Positions 31,760-39,868 of a stretch of DNA of 64,000 nucleotides are shown here, piece after piece. Under the pieces are notes generated by a model. That model was not told the origin of the DNA. It saw nothing but the letters and a program-made list of their open reading frames with translations, and did not search any database. The translations under genes and the position numbers were made by a program. Source of the DNA: Thermus sp. 2.9 (GTDB taxonomy: Bacteria > Deinococcota > Deinococci > Deinococcales > Thermaceae); contig NZ_JTJB01000003.1 in assembly GCF_000794385.1 (NCBI RefSeq), forward strand, positions 62,001-126,000. Reading direction: 5' to 3'. Position 1 is the first letter of the stretch; each line of letters starts with the position of its first letter.

Positions 31760-32464
31760 CTAGCGCCCTTCCTTGAGGACCATGTAAGCGAAGCGGAGAA
31801 GCCTTGGGGCCCGCCGCCAGCGCTTGGGGTCGGTTCCCACGCGCAGGAGCCACTCCAGGCCCAGGCGTTGCGCCCAAAGGGGAGGGCGCTTCGCCTCCCC
31901 CGCCAGGACGTCCAGGGTGCCCCCCACCCCCATGGCCACCTTGGCCCTGAGGTGCGCCTTGTTCCGGTGGATGAAGGTCTCCTGCCTTTCCCCCATGCCC
32001 ACCAAGAGGAGGTCGGGGGCCGCCCGTTGGATGGCTTCCACGATGGGGGCCTCCTCCCGGAAGTAGCCGTGGTGAAGGCCCACCACCTTTGCCCCGAGCC
32101 TTTCCGCCTCCCGCGCCGCCCGCTCCGCCACCCCGGGCTTTCCCCCCAGGAGGTAGACCCTGAGGCCCGGGAAGCGGCGGAAGAGGGCCAGGGTGAGGTC
32201 CACCCCCGTGACCCGCTCGGGGAGGCGCACCCCGTGAAGCCGCCTGACCGCCCAAAGGATGCCCACCCCGTCTGGGGTGATGAGCTCGGCCTCGAGGACG
32301 GCTTCCCTCAGGGCCTGGTCCTCCTGCGCCCGCACGGCGATTTCCGGGTTTAGGGTCACCACCTGGTGGGTTCTTTCCTCCTCCAGGAAGCCCCCGATGC
32401 GCCTTAAGGCCTCCCCCATGTCCACGGGGTCCAGGGGAAGGCCCAAAAGGGTTAGCCGTTCCAT
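31760..32464 (-). CDS. WecG/TagA/CpsF-family glycosyltransferase
   Basis: 234 residues from ATG 32464. The family signature is clear: TLNPEIAVRAQ, ITPDGVGILWAVRRL, ERVTGVDL, VYLLGGKPGVAERAA, LLLVGMGERQETFIHRNK. Such enzymes transfer N-acetylmannosamine or similar sugars onto lipid-linked intermediates for wall polymer or polysaccharide synthesis at the membrane. The N-terminus overlaps the upstream gene by 13 bases, so the two are co-transcribed, followed by the TPR gene. Confidence 0.85.
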   Translation of the reverse strand: MERLTLLGLPLDPVDMGEALRRIGGFLEEERTHQVVTLNPEIAVRAQEDQALREAVLEAELITPDGVGILWAVRRLHGVRLPERVTGVDLTLALFRRFPGLRVYLLGGKPGVAERAAREAERLGAKVVGLHHGYFREEAPIVEAIQRAAPDLLLVGMGERQETFIHRNKAHLRAKVAMGVGGTLDVLAGEAKRPPLWAQRLGLEWLLRVGTDPKRWRRAPRLLRFAYMVLKEGR

Positions 32465-33165
32465 GCCGCGTACCTCTGCGCGTAGCGGTCCTGGGTGAGG
32501 CCGTGGGCCTCCTTGGAGAAGAGGCGGACCTCGGTGAGGCGGGGCACCACCGGGTCCACCCCGATGAGGCTCGCCCAGGCCAGCTCCTCCGTGCGCCCCT
32601 CCTTGTGGAGGGCCTGCCCCTCCTGGCTTTGGAAGAGGGCCTCCTGGGGATCGGGGAAGGCCTTGAGGAGGAGGGTGGCGAGGCTTTGCGCCTCGGGGTA
32701 AAGGCGCTTTTGCAAAAAGCCCAGGGCCACCACCGCGGAGAGGAGGGGCTCGGGGGCCCCGGAGGGGCGCAAGGTGGGGTTTTTGAGGGTACCGGCCAGC
32801 TCCAGGATGGCCTTGGCGTTTCGGAAGCCCGCCAGGTACACCTCCTCCTCCCCCGGCAGGAGGCTCCCGTTGAGGGAGGGGGCCACCAGGACGGCCTCCT
32901 TCCCCTTCACCTCCGTCCTTTCTAGGTCCAAGAGGGAAAGCCGCCCGTGGAACCCCTCGGGGGGAAAGCCCTCCACCTCGCCCAAAAGGAGGGCGTTTTT
33001 CCCCAGGCTTTCCGCCAGGAGGCGGGCCACCTTGGGCCCCGGGGCCACCCAAACCCCCTTGGCCCCCAGGGCCAAGAGGCGGGTGAGGACGCTCCCCGCA
33101 GGCAGGACCTCCACCAGGATCAAAGGGCCAGGGGCCGGCCTCAGGCACAGGTCAACCCGGCACAC
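32452..33165 (-). CDS. ComB-like 2-phosphosulfolactate phosphatase family protein
   Basis: 237 residues from GTG 33165. It matches the ComB family in its N-terminus (RVDLCLRPAPGPLILVEVLP, then AGSVLTRLLALGAKGVWVAP), the central ERTEVKGKEAVLVAPSLNGS and GFRNAKAI. ComB proper removes phosphate from 2-phosphosulfolactate in coenzyme M synthesis. Thermus has no known use for coenzyme M, so the substrate here is unknown. Its promoter (TATCAT, 33172-33177) makes a leaderless transcript divergent from thiL. Confidence 0.7.
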   Translation of the reverse strand: MCRVDLCLRPAPGPLILVEVLPAGSVLTRLLALGAKGVWVAPGPKVARLLAESLGKNALLLGEVEGFPPEGFHGRLSLLDLERTEVKGKEAVLVAPSLNGSLLPGEEEVYLAGFRNAKAILELAGTLKNPTLRPSGAPEPLLSAVVALGFLQKRLYPEAQSLATLLLKAFPDPQEALFQSQEGQALHKEGRTEELAWASLIGVDPVVPRLTEVRLFSKEAHGLTQDRYAQRYAAWNG

Positions 33166-33171
33166 CCCGCC

Positions 33172-33177
33172 ATGATA
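33172..33177 (-). promoter_or_regulatory. -10 box of leaderless promoter for the ComB-like gene
   Basis: TATCAT on the minus strand lies 6 bases before GTG 33165, in the 27-bp gap that also serves thiL on the other strand. Confidence 0.5.
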
Positions 33178-33192
33178 CCTTAGCCTGGGTTT

Positions 33193-34134
33193 ATGCGGCT
33201 TAAAGACCTGGGCGAAAGGGCCCTTCTCCGGAAGCTCGCTCCCTTGGGCTACCCCTTGGACGCCCCCCTTCCCCCGGGGGACGACGCCGGGGGGGTGTGG
33301 CTCGGGGAGGAGGCCCTTCTCCTCAAGGTGGACGGCTTCCGCTACCGGGACGTGGCGCTCCGGGGCATGGGGCCCTTTGAGGTGGGCTTCCGGGGGGTGG
33401 CGGCCACCGCCTCCGACCTCCTCTGCAAGATGGGGCGGCCCTTGGGCTTCGCCCTGGGGCTTTTCCTGCCCCCTGAGGCGGAGGAGGAGCTCGCCCTGGG
33501 CCTGGTGCGGGGGGCGGCGGAGGCGGCGGGCCGGCTTGGGGCCTTCCTTCTGGGCGGGGACACCAACGCCGGGGAGGAGGCGGCCTTGGTGGTGGCGGGC
33601 TTCGCCGAGGCGAAGCGCCCCCTTCCCCGCCAGGCCCTGCCGGGGGACCTCTTGTATTTGGCCGGGGACCGGTGGGGGCGGCTTGGGGCGGCCATCTTCG
33701 CCCACTACCAGGGGGTGGGCCTCGAGGCCTTCCCCGCCATCCGGGAGGCGGCCCACTACCCCTTGCCCCGGCTGGGCCTCTTGGCCCTGGAGGGGCTTCT
33801 GCGGGGAAGCCTGGACTCCTCCGATGGCCTGGCGGAAACCCTATGGCAGCTTGCGGAGCTCGGGGTGCGGGTGGAACTGGAGGCCTTGCCCCTTTACCCC
33901 GACGTGGTGGCCTTGGCGGGGAGCGAGGAAAGGGCCTTGGCCTTCGTGCTCTATGGGGGGGAGGAGTTTGAGGCGGTCTTGGTGGTTCCCCCCGAGCGAG
34001 GGGAGGCGGTGGAGGCGCGGGCGAGGGAGGCGGGGCTTCCCCTCTTCCGGGCCGGGCGCGTGGTGGAGGGAGAGGGGGTTTACCTCCAGGGGGTCCCCGT
34101 GCCGCGGAAGGGGTACGACCACTTCCGCCCTTGA
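33193..34134 (+). CDS. thiL: Thiamine-monophosphate kinase
   Basis: 313 residues. It belongs to the PurM/ThiL fold: PGDDAGG (Mg/ATP site, about 28-34), GGDTNAGEEAALVVAG (near 120), SLDSSDGLAETL (about 203-214) and YGGEEFEAVLVV. It phosphorylates thiamine phosphate to thiamine diphosphate. The gene begins 28 bp from the divergent ComB-like gene. No TPP riboswitch fits in that gap. Confidence 0.87.
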   Translation: MRLKDLGERALLRKLAPLGYPLDAPLPPGDDAGGVWLGEEALLLKVDGFRYRDVALRGMGPFEVGFRGVAATASDLLCKMGRPLGFALGLFLPPEAEEELALGLVRGAAEAAGRLGAFLLGGDTNAGEEAALVVAGFAEAKRPLPRQALPGDLLYLAGDRWGRLGAAIFAHYQGVGLEAFPAIREAAHYPLPRLGLLALEGLLRGSLDSSDGLAETLWQLAELGVRVELEALPLYPDVVALAGSEERALAFVLYGGEEFEAVLVVPPERGEAVEARAREAGLPLFRAGRVVEGEGVYLQGVPVPRKGYDHFRP

Positions 34135-34187
34135 TGGCGCTTTGCTTCACAAAAGGCCCGGGAGGCTTCCGGTACTATTCCCGGCGT

Positions 34188-34805
34188 ATGGAGGCTACAC
34201 TCCCCGTTCTGGACGTCAAGACCGCGGCCCTAAGGCGCCGCTCCATCCGCCGCTACCGGCCGGACCCCGTGCCTGAGGGGGTGTTGCGGGAGGTCCTAGA
34301 GGCGGCCCTTAGGGCCCCTTCCGCCTGGAACCTGCAGCCCTGGCGTTTGGTGGTGGTGCGGGACGCCGCCCTCAAGAAGGCCCTTAGGGAGGCAGCCTTC
34401 GGCCAGGCCCAGGTGGAGGAGGCCCCCGTGGTCCTGGTGGTCTACGCTGACCTCGAGGACGCCCTAGCCCGCCTGGACGAGGTGATCCACCCCGGGGTTC
34501 AGGGAGAGCGGCGGGAAGCCCAGAAGCGGGCCATTCAAAGCGCCTTTGCCGGGATGGGGGAGGGGGAGCGGGCGGCTTGGGCCGCGGGGCAGAGCTACAT
34601 CTTCTTGGGCTACCTGCTCCTCCTCCTGGAGGCCCACGGGCTTGGGAGCGTGCCCATGCTGGGCTTTGACCCGGAAAGGGTCAAGGCCCTTTTGGGCCTT
34701 CCCGCCCACGTGGCCGTCCCCGCCCTTCTTCCCTTGGGCTACCCGGCGGAGGAGGGCTACCCCTCCCACCGCTTGCCCCTGGAGCGGGTTGCCCTTTGGC
34801 GCTAG
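34188..34805 (+). CDS. nox: NADH oxidase / nitroreductase family flavoprotein
   Basis: 205 residues from ATG 34188; the frame is open further upstream, but MEATLPVLDVKTAALRRRSI is the N-terminus of the crystallised T. thermophilus NADH oxidase. FMN-binding features are RRSIRRYRPDPVP and APSAWNLQPWRLVVV. The C-terminus (GYPSHRLPLERVALWR) is almost identical to that protein. The homodimer oxidises NAD(P)H with O2 or other acceptors. TACTAT at 34173-34178 is a likely -10 box. The stop overlaps the converging MNT gene by 4 bases. Confidence 0.93.
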   Translation: MEATLPVLDVKTAALRRRSIRRYRPDPVPEGVLREVLEAALRAPSAWNLQPWRLVVVRDAALKKALREAAFGQAQVEEAPVVLVVYADLEDALARLDEVIHPGVQGERREAQKRAIQSAFAGMGEGERAAWAAGQSYIFLGYLLLLLEAHGLGSVPMLGFDPERVKALLGLPAHVAVPALLPLGYPAEEGYPSHRLPLERVALWR

Positions 34806-35134
34806 GGCGGGGGAAGGAGCCAACGGGTTTCCCGCCGTAGGGCTTGGGCGAAGCGGGGGCTTCCCTGGGGGAGGGCTTGCCACTCCGCCAGGGTATAGAC
34901 CAGGGCCTCCGCGGGCACGGGGAGCTCCTCCAGGGGCAGGGCGGCGGCGCGGCGGTAGGGGGGAAGGGGGCTTTCCTCCACCACCAGGACCAGGTCCAGG
35001 TCGCTCCCCACGCCGTAGTCCCCCCGGGCGTAGGAGCCGAAATACCCGAGGGCCAGGAGGCCCGGGATGGGGTGGCGGGCGAGCCAGGCCTTGAGGGCCT
35101 CCTCCACCGCCTCTCGCCTAGGCCATCTGACCAC
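34802..35134 (-). CDS. MNT-type nucleotidyltransferase antitoxin
   Basis: About 110 residues if started at GTG 35134; the frame also opens at 35161. The minimal nucleotidyltransferase signature GSYARGDYGVGSDLDLVLVV gives the GSxARGxxxxxSDxDL metal-binding pattern. It overlaps the HEPN gene upstream. In such pairs the MNT protein adds AMP to, or otherwise neutralises, the HEPN toxin. The order HEPN then MNT is standard. Confidence 0.82.
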   Translation of the reverse strand: MVRWPRREAVEEALKAWLARHPIPGLLALGYFGSYARGDYGVGSDLDLVLVVEESPLPPYRRAAALPLEELPVPAEALVYTLAEWQALPQGSPRFAQALRRETRWLLPPP

Positions 35135-35498
35135 GGACGAACGCAAGGATCGCGTGGGCATGGTTCAAAGCCTCCTCGCTTTGCAGGGGCCCGTAGTGCT
35201 CCGCGGAGGGGCCTTCGGGGAAGGCGTCGGGGTAGCGGGTGGGAATATAGAGACCATCCAGGTATCGGGCTCTTTCCACCAACTCCTCAGGCACCGGCAA
35301 GGGCAGCTCCCGGAGGAGCCGGGCCACCACGTGCCCCCAGGCTTCCTGGCCCAGGTGAAGGTGCAGGGCCCTGACCGCCTTCTCCGCCGCCTGTTGGGCG
35401 GCGAAACAGGCCCACTCGTGCCTTCCCGCCTGCCGGGCGATCTCGGCCATCTCCAGGTCCTTCTCGGCCTGGAGAAGCCAGTCCTTGGCCCGGTTCAT
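35118..35498 (-). CDS. HEPN-domain toxin
   Basis: 126 residues. It has the HEPN helical pattern AKDWLLQAEKDLEMAEIARQ, WACFAAQQAAEKAVRALHLH and ARYLDGLYIPTRYPDAFPEG. HEPN proteins of this type are predicted or shown RNases controlled by their MNT partner. The promoter box TAGACT (35505-35510, minus strand) lies 6 bases before the ATG, giving a leaderless mRNA. It is divergent from hisC with 28 bp between the starts. Confidence 0.82.
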   Translation of the reverse strand: MNRAKDWLLQAEKDLEMAEIARQAGRHEWACFAAQQAAEKAVRALHLHLGQEAWGHVVARLLRELPLPVPEELVERARYLDGLYIPTRYPDAFPEGPSAEHYGPLQSEEALNHAHAILAFVRGQMA

Positions 35499-35504
35499 GC
35501 CCCC

Positions 35505-35520
35505 AGTCTACCGCTATACT
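35505..35520. promoter_or_regulatory. Back-to-back leaderless promoters for HEPN/MNT and hisC
   Basis: On the minus strand TAGACT (35505-35510) precedes the HEPN ATG by 6 bases. On the plus strand TATACT (35515-35520) precedes the hisC ATG 35527 by 6 bases. Only 4 bp separate the boxes, so the two transcripts may compete for polymerase. Confidence 0.6.
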
Positions 35521-35526
35521 CGGGGC

Positions 35527-36570
35527 ATGCGGGCCTTCAAGGCGCACCTCCGGGACCTCGCCCCTTACCCCTACAGGAAGGAGGAGGCCCCGGTGAAGCT
35601 GGACCAGAACGAGAGCCCCTTTGACCTGCCCGAGGCCCTCAAGGAGGAGGCCTTAAGGCGCCTTAAGGGGCTTTCGTGGAACCGCTACCCGGAAATCCAC
35701 GCCGAAACCCTTAGGAAGCGCCTTGCCGCCCTGTTGGACTGGCCGGAGGAGGGAATCGTCCTCGCCCCTGGCTCCAACCTCCTCATCCTGGCCCTAAGCC
35801 TGGCGGCGGAGGAGGTGCTGGACCTTGCCCCCTCCTTCCCCCACTACGCCCACGCCGCCCGGGTGGCGGGCACCCCCTACCGGGCGGTGCCCTTGGGGGA
35901 GGGTTTCGCCCTGCCCCTGGAGGAGGTCCTTGCCGCCTTCCAGGGCGGGGTCTTCTTCCTCCCCAACCCCCACGCCCCCACGGGAGCCCTCTTCCCGAAA
36001 GGGGCGGTGGCGGCCTTGGCGGAACGGGCTAAGGAGGTGGGAGGGCTTCTCGCGGTGGACGAGGCCTACCGGGAGTTCGCCGGCACGGATTTTAGCCCCT
36101 TGGGCCGGGATAACCCCCACGTGGCCTTCCTGCGCACCTTTTCCAAGGCCTTCTCCTTGGGGGGGATTCGGGCGGGCTACCTCTTGGCCCACCCCCAGGT
36201 GGCCGGGGTGGTGCGGGAGGTGCTTCCCCCCTTTGTCCTTCCCGCCCACACCGGGGTCATCTTGGAGGTGGTTTTGGAGAACCCGGGGTACGTCCGGGAG
36301 GTGGTGGAAGGAGTGGTCCGGGAGCGGGAAAGGACTTACGGCGAGCTCCTTCGGCACCCCACCTGGCGTCCCTACCCGAGCCACACCAACTTCCTCCTGG
36401 TCAAGACCCCGGACGCCGAGGAGGCCTTCCGCCACCTCCTCGCCCAAGGGGTCTTGGTGCGGCGGCAGGACCGCTACCCGGGGCTTGCCGGCTGCCTTCG
36501 GGTGACGGTGGGGCGGAAGGAGGAGATGGACGCCTTCCTAAGGGCGGCCTTTGGGGTGGCCTATGCGTGA
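35527..36570 (+). CDS. hisC: Histidinol-phosphate aminotransferase
   Basis: 347 residues from ATG 35527. It is a fold-type I PLP enzyme: KLDQNESPFDLP at the N-terminus, PNPHAPTGALF, VDEAYREFAG (PLP-binding Asp and Tyr) and the Schiff-base lysine in RTFSKAFSLGGIRAGYLL. It converts imidazole acetol phosphate and glutamate to histidinol phosphate and 2-oxoglutarate. It overlaps hisB by 8 bases, so hisC-hisB-hisH form one operon. Confidence 0.93.
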   Translation: MRAFKAHLRDLAPYPYRKEEAPVKLDQNESPFDLPEALKEEALRRLKGLSWNRYPEIHAETLRKRLAALLDWPEEGIVLAPGSNLLILALSLAAEEVLDLAPSFPHYAHAARVAGTPYRAVPLGEGFALPLEEVLAAFQGGVFFLPNPHAPTGALFPKGAVAALAERAKEVGGLLAVDEAYREFAGTDFSPLGRDNPHVAFLRTFSKAFSLGGIRAGYLLAHPQVAGVVREVLPPFVLPAHTGVILEVVLENPGYVREVVEGVVRERERTYGELLRHPTWRPYPSHTNFLLVKTPDAEEAFRHLLAQGVLVRRQDRYPGLAGCLRVTVGRKEEMDAFLRAAFGVAYA

Positions 36571-37147
36571 AGCCTTGGTGGAGCGGGCCACGGCGGAGAC
36601 CTGGGTGCGCCTGCGCCTGGGCTTGGACGGGCCCACGGGGGGTCAGGTGGCCACGGGACTCCCCTTTTTGGACCACATGCTCCTCCAGCTCCAGCGGCAC
36701 GGGCGCTTCCTCCTGGAGGTGGAGGCCAAGGGGGACCTCGAGGTGGACGTCCACCACTTGGTGGAGGACGTGGGCATCGTCCTGGGCATGGCCCTGAAGG
36801 AGGCCCTGGGGGAGGGGAGGGGGATAGAGCGCTACGGGGAGGCCTTCGCCCCCCTGGACGAGACCCTGGTCCTCTGCGTGGTGGACCTATCCGGCCGACC
36901 CCACCTGGAGTACCGGCCCGAGGCCTGGCCCGTGGTGGGGACGGCGGGCCGGGTGAACCACTACCACCTGCGGGAGTTTTTGCGGGGCTTGGTGAACCAC
37001 GGGCGGCTCACCCTCCACCTGCGGCTTTTGGCGGGGCGGGAGGTCCACCACGTGGTGGAGGCGAGCTTCAAGGCCCTGGCCCGGGCCCTCCACAAGGCCA
37101 CCCGCCTCACGGGGGAGGGGCTTCCCAGCACCAAGGGGGTGCTTTAG
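36563..37147 (+). CDS. hisB: Imidazoleglycerol-phosphate dehydratase
   Basis: 194 residues from ATG 36563 inside the hisC 3' end. Metal-binding histidine motifs LPFLDHMLLQL, DVHHLVEDVGI, VNHYHLREF and EVHHVVEASFKALARAL are all present. It is the monofunctional type without a phosphatase domain. It acts in histidine synthesis between HisF/HisH and HisC. Confidence 0.94.
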   Translation: MREALVERATAETWVRLRLGLDGPTGGQVATGLPFLDHMLLQLQRHGRFLLEVEAKGDLEVDVHHLVEDVGIVLGMALKEALGEGRGIERYGEAFAPLDETLVLCVVDLSGRPHLEYRPEAWPVVGTAGRVNHYHLREFLRGLVNHGRLTLHLRLLAGREVHHVVEASFKALARALHKATRLTGEGLPSTKGVL

Positions 37148-37743
37148 TGCGGGCCATCCTCATTGACTACGGCTCGGGAAACCTGCGGAGTGCCGCCAAG
37201 GCCCTGGAGGCGGCGGGTTTCGCCGTGGCGGTCTCCGCCGACCCCAAGGCCCACCCGGAGGCGAGCCTTCTCGTCCTCCCTGGCCAGGGGCACTTCGGCC
37301 AGGTGATGGGGGCCTTTGCCCGAAGCGGCTTCCTGGAGAGGGTCCTGGCCCATTTGGAAAAGGGGCTTCCCTTCCTCGGCATCTGCGTGGGCATGCAGGT
37401 CCTCTACGAGGGGAGCGAGGAGGCGCCGGGGGTGAGGGGGCTTGGGGTGGTGCCGGGGCTGGTGCGCCGCTTCCCCCGGGGGCGGGTGCCCCAGATGGGT
37501 TGGAACGCCCTGAACTTCGGGGGGTTTTTCGCCGAGCTCACGGGCCGCCACTTCTACTTCGCCAACTCCTACTACGGCCCCTTGAACCCCCACGCCCTCG
37601 GGGTGGGGGAGTACGAGGGCACTCCCTTCACCGCCCTCTTGGCCAAGGAAAACCTCCTCGCCCCCCAGTTCCACCCGGAAAAAAGCGGGCGGGCGGGCCT
37701 CGCCTTTTTGGCCCTAGCCCGCCGCTATTTTGAGGTCCTCTAG
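37147..37743 (+). CDS. hisH: Imidazole glycerol phosphate synthase, glutamine amidotransferase subunit
   Basis: 198 residues from GTG 37147, sharing one base with the hisB stop. Class I amidotransferase triad: Cys in LGICVGMQVLYEGSEE, and His/Glu in LLAPQFHPEKSG. It supplies ammonia to HisF. The 3' end overlaps the converging PfkB gene by 30 bases. Confidence 0.94.
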   Translation: MRAILIDYGSGNLRSAAKALEAAGFAVAVSADPKAHPEASLLVLPGQGHFGQVMGAFARSGFLERVLAHLEKGLPFLGICVGMQVLYEGSEEAPGVRGLGVVPGLVRRFPRGRVPQMGWNALNFGGFFAELTGRHFYFANSYYGPLNPHALGVGEYEGTPFTALLAKENLLAPQFHPEKSGRAGLAFLALARRYFEVL

Positions 37744-38634
37744 GGAGATGAGGCGGCCTTGGGCCCCAAGCCCCGTGGCGGCCAAGGCCCCCGCCAGGTT
37801 GGCGAGCCTTCCCGCCTCCACCGGGCTTCTGCCCTCGAGGATGGCGTGGGCGAAGGCGGCGGTGTAGGCGTCCCCGGCCCCGGTGGAGTCCACGATGTCC
37901 TCTATGGGGAAGGGCTCCAAAAGCTCCTCCCCTTCGGGGGTCACCACGATGGAGCCCATGGCCCCCACCTTGATGGCCAGGTGGGAGAAGCCCTCCCTTC
38001 GGAGCCGGGCCACCCCCTCGGAGAGGGAAGAGGCGCCGGTGAGGGCCAAAAGCTCCGTCTGGTTCATAAGGAGCCAGGTGACGCCCCGCAGGTGCTTCAA
38101 AAGCTCCGCCCCCGCCGCCCGCACCGCCCCCGTGCCCAGGTCGGCGAAGACGGGAAGCTCCCGCTTCCTCGCTGCCTCCAGGACCTCCACGGCGTAGCTC
38201 CGGGAAGGCCCTCCCACCAGGGCGTAGGCGGAGAGGACCACGGCGTCGGCGCTGTCCAGGTGGCGGGGCTTGAAGAGGGCGGGGTCCAGGTAGCGGCTCG
38301 CCCCTTCCGCGCTCACCATGGCCCGTTCCCCACCCGGCACCACCAGGATGAGGACGGAACTGGTGGTGTGGTCGGGGTCTTCCTGGAGGTGCTTTAGGTC
38401 CACCCCCACCTCCCGCACCCGGCTTAAGGCCAGCTCGGCGAAGGGGTCTTGGCCCACCCGGCCCGCCAGGTGCACCCGGTGGCCCAAGCTCGCCAGCTGG
38501 ACCGCCAGGGTGCCCCCGGCCCCCCCGGGCTTCATCAGGGCCCGCCTCGAGGGCACCTCCTCCCCGGGTTCCGGTATTCGCTCCACGAAGAAAAGCAGGT
38601 CAACGGAAACATCCCCCAGCACGAAAAACCGCAT
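37714..38634 (-). CDS. PfkB-family carbohydrate kinase
   Basis: 306 residues. It shows the N-terminal GDVSVDLLFFVERIPEPGEE, the KPGGAGGTLAVQLASLG sugar-binding turn and the C-terminal PfkB signature DSTGAGDAYTAAFAHAILEG with the catalytic Asp. The family phosphorylates ribose, fructose, 2-keto-3-deoxygluconate, nucleosides and related sugars; the substrate cannot be read here. It has its own promoter (TATAGT, 38670-38675, minus strand). Confidence 0.85.
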   Translation of the reverse strand: MRFFVLGDVSVDLLFFVERIPEPGEEVPSRRALMKPGGAGGTLAVQLASLGHRVHLAGRVGQDPFAELALSRVREVGVDLKHLQEDPDHTTSSVLILVVPGGERAMVSAEGASRYLDPALFKPRHLDSADAVVLSAYALVGGPSRSYAVEVLEAARKRELPVFADLGTGAVRAAGAELLKHLRGVTWLLMNQTELLALTGASSLSEGVARLRREGFSHLAIKVGAMGSIVVTPEGEELLEPFPIEDIVDSTGAGDAYTAAFAHAILEGRSPVEAGRLANLAGALAATGLGAQGRLISLEDLKIAAG

Positions 38635-38669
38635 CTTGCCTCCTTCCGCAAGGCACAGGGTTTGCCCCC

Positions 38670-38675
38670 ACTATA
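38670..38675 (-). promoter_or_regulatory. -10 box for the PfkB kinase gene
   Basis: TATAGT on the minus strand lies 35 bases before ATG 38634, in the gap to the PaaK-like gene. A good ribosome-binding site (GGAAGGAGGCAAG) follows, so this transcript has a leader. Confidence 0.5.
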
Positions 38676-38737
38676 CCGCAAGGGCCCCGTTGCTTTGGGG
38701 GAAGTATACCCCGGGGTTATGAGAAGAGATTAACGAG

Positions 38738-39868
38738 CTAGAAGCGGCGGTCCAGCACCAGGCCCCCCTCCAGCTCGCCCACCAGCTCCACCTCGTCCAG
38801 CCTTAGCCCCGTGGCCTTCTGGATGGCCTCGTAGAGCCCAGGGGGCACCTTGTCCGCCTTCAGGCGGAGCACCAGCTTGTCCGTCCCCTCCAGCTTCCTT
38901 TCCACCACCACCTGGAAGCCCTTGGGGTCCAGGCCGAAGCCGGCCAGGATGGGGGCGAGCTCCGTGGGGTAAAGCTTCACCCCCTTTACCTTCACCATCT
39001 GGTCCGTGCGGCCGAAAACCCCGCGGGGCAGCACGGTAAGCCCTTCCCGGCGCTCGGCCAAGGCCAGGTCCCCGGTGCGGAAGCGCACCATGGGCATGAG
39101 GGTGCGGCTTAGGGCGGTGACCACCAGCTCCCCCTTTTCCCCCGGGGCCACGGGCCTTAGGGTTTCCGGGTCCAGGACCTCGAGGACGGCCATCTCGGGG
39201 ATCTCCCATAGCCCGTCCTTGACCAGGTTTTCCCCGGCCACGATGCCCAGTTCGCTGGTGCCGTAGGCGTCCAGGGCTGTGCCGCCCAGGAGGGCCTCCA
39301 CCTTCTCCCGGAAGCCGGGCACCGAGGTAAAAGGCTCCCCCCCCGCCAGGAGCAGGCGAAACCGCCCGCCCGCCTGGCCCACCTTGAGGGCGAAGGAGGG
39401 GTTGGTGACCAGGACGTCAAACTGGGGGCTCAGCTCGGCGATGCGCCCCGCCTCCCCGGGGCCGTGGGGGAAGACCAGGTTCCCCGCCAGGACCAAGGCC
39501 TCGTGGAAAAGCCACCCCCCGGCGAAGACGTGGTAGCTGAAGGCCACCAAGACCCGCTTGCCCTCGAGGCCAAGCCGCCGGTAATGGGCGGCCAGGGCTT
39601 CCGCCTGGTAGCGGAGGTCCTCCTCCGAGAGGTATTCCGGCATCCAGCCCATGAGGGGGCTTGGGGTGAGGTGCATGAGCCTCGCTCCTTCCGGGGGGGT
39701 GGGGTTTGCCTTGAGGTAGGCCACCCACTCCTCCCGGCTGGTGAGGGGCAAGGCGGAGAGGTTCTCGGGGGAAACCTCCTCGGGGTCCACGTCTTTAAGC
39801 TTTTCCCGGTAAACGGGGTGGGCCTTGGCCGCGCGGATGACCTCCCTTAGGCGCCTGGTGCGGTCCAT
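38738..39868 (-). CDS. PaaK-like acyl-CoA ligase (AMP-forming)
   Basis: 376 residues, shorter than phenylacetate-CoA ligase (about 430). Adenylation motifs are present: LLAGGEPFTSVPGFREKVEA, YGTSELGIVAGE, MPMVRFRTGDLAL, GRTDQMVKVKGVKLYPTEL. The usual P-loop near residue 90 is not obvious, so the N-terminal part may be diverged. The substrate is an unknown carboxylic acid. It has a good SD (GAAGGAGGCCAGGC) and a -10 box TATAAT at 39890-39895 inside the purK 3' end; it also overlaps purK by 22 bases. Confidence 0.75.
   Translation of the reverse strand: MDRTRRLREVIRAAKAHPVYREKLKDVDPEEVSPENLSALPLTSREEWVAYLKANPTPPEGARLMHLTPSPLMGWMPEYLSEEDLRYQAEALAAHYRRLGLEGKRVLVAFSYHVFAGGWLFHEALVLAGNLVFPHGPGEAGRIAELSPQFDVLVTNPSFALKVGQAGGRFRLLLAGGEPFTSVPGFREKVEALLGGTALDAYGTSELGIVAGENLVKDGLWEIPEMAVLEVLDPETLRPVAPGEKGELVVTALSRTLMPMVRFRTGDLALAERREGLTVLPRGVFGRTDQMVKVKGVKLYPTELAPILAGFGLDPKGFQVVVERKLEGTDKLVLRLKADKVPPGLYEAIQKATGLRLDEVELVGELEGGLVLDRRF

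Noticed and set aside
33166-33192. TPP riboswitch before thiL
   Set aside because: The divergent gap is 27 bp and contains only promoter-like sequence.
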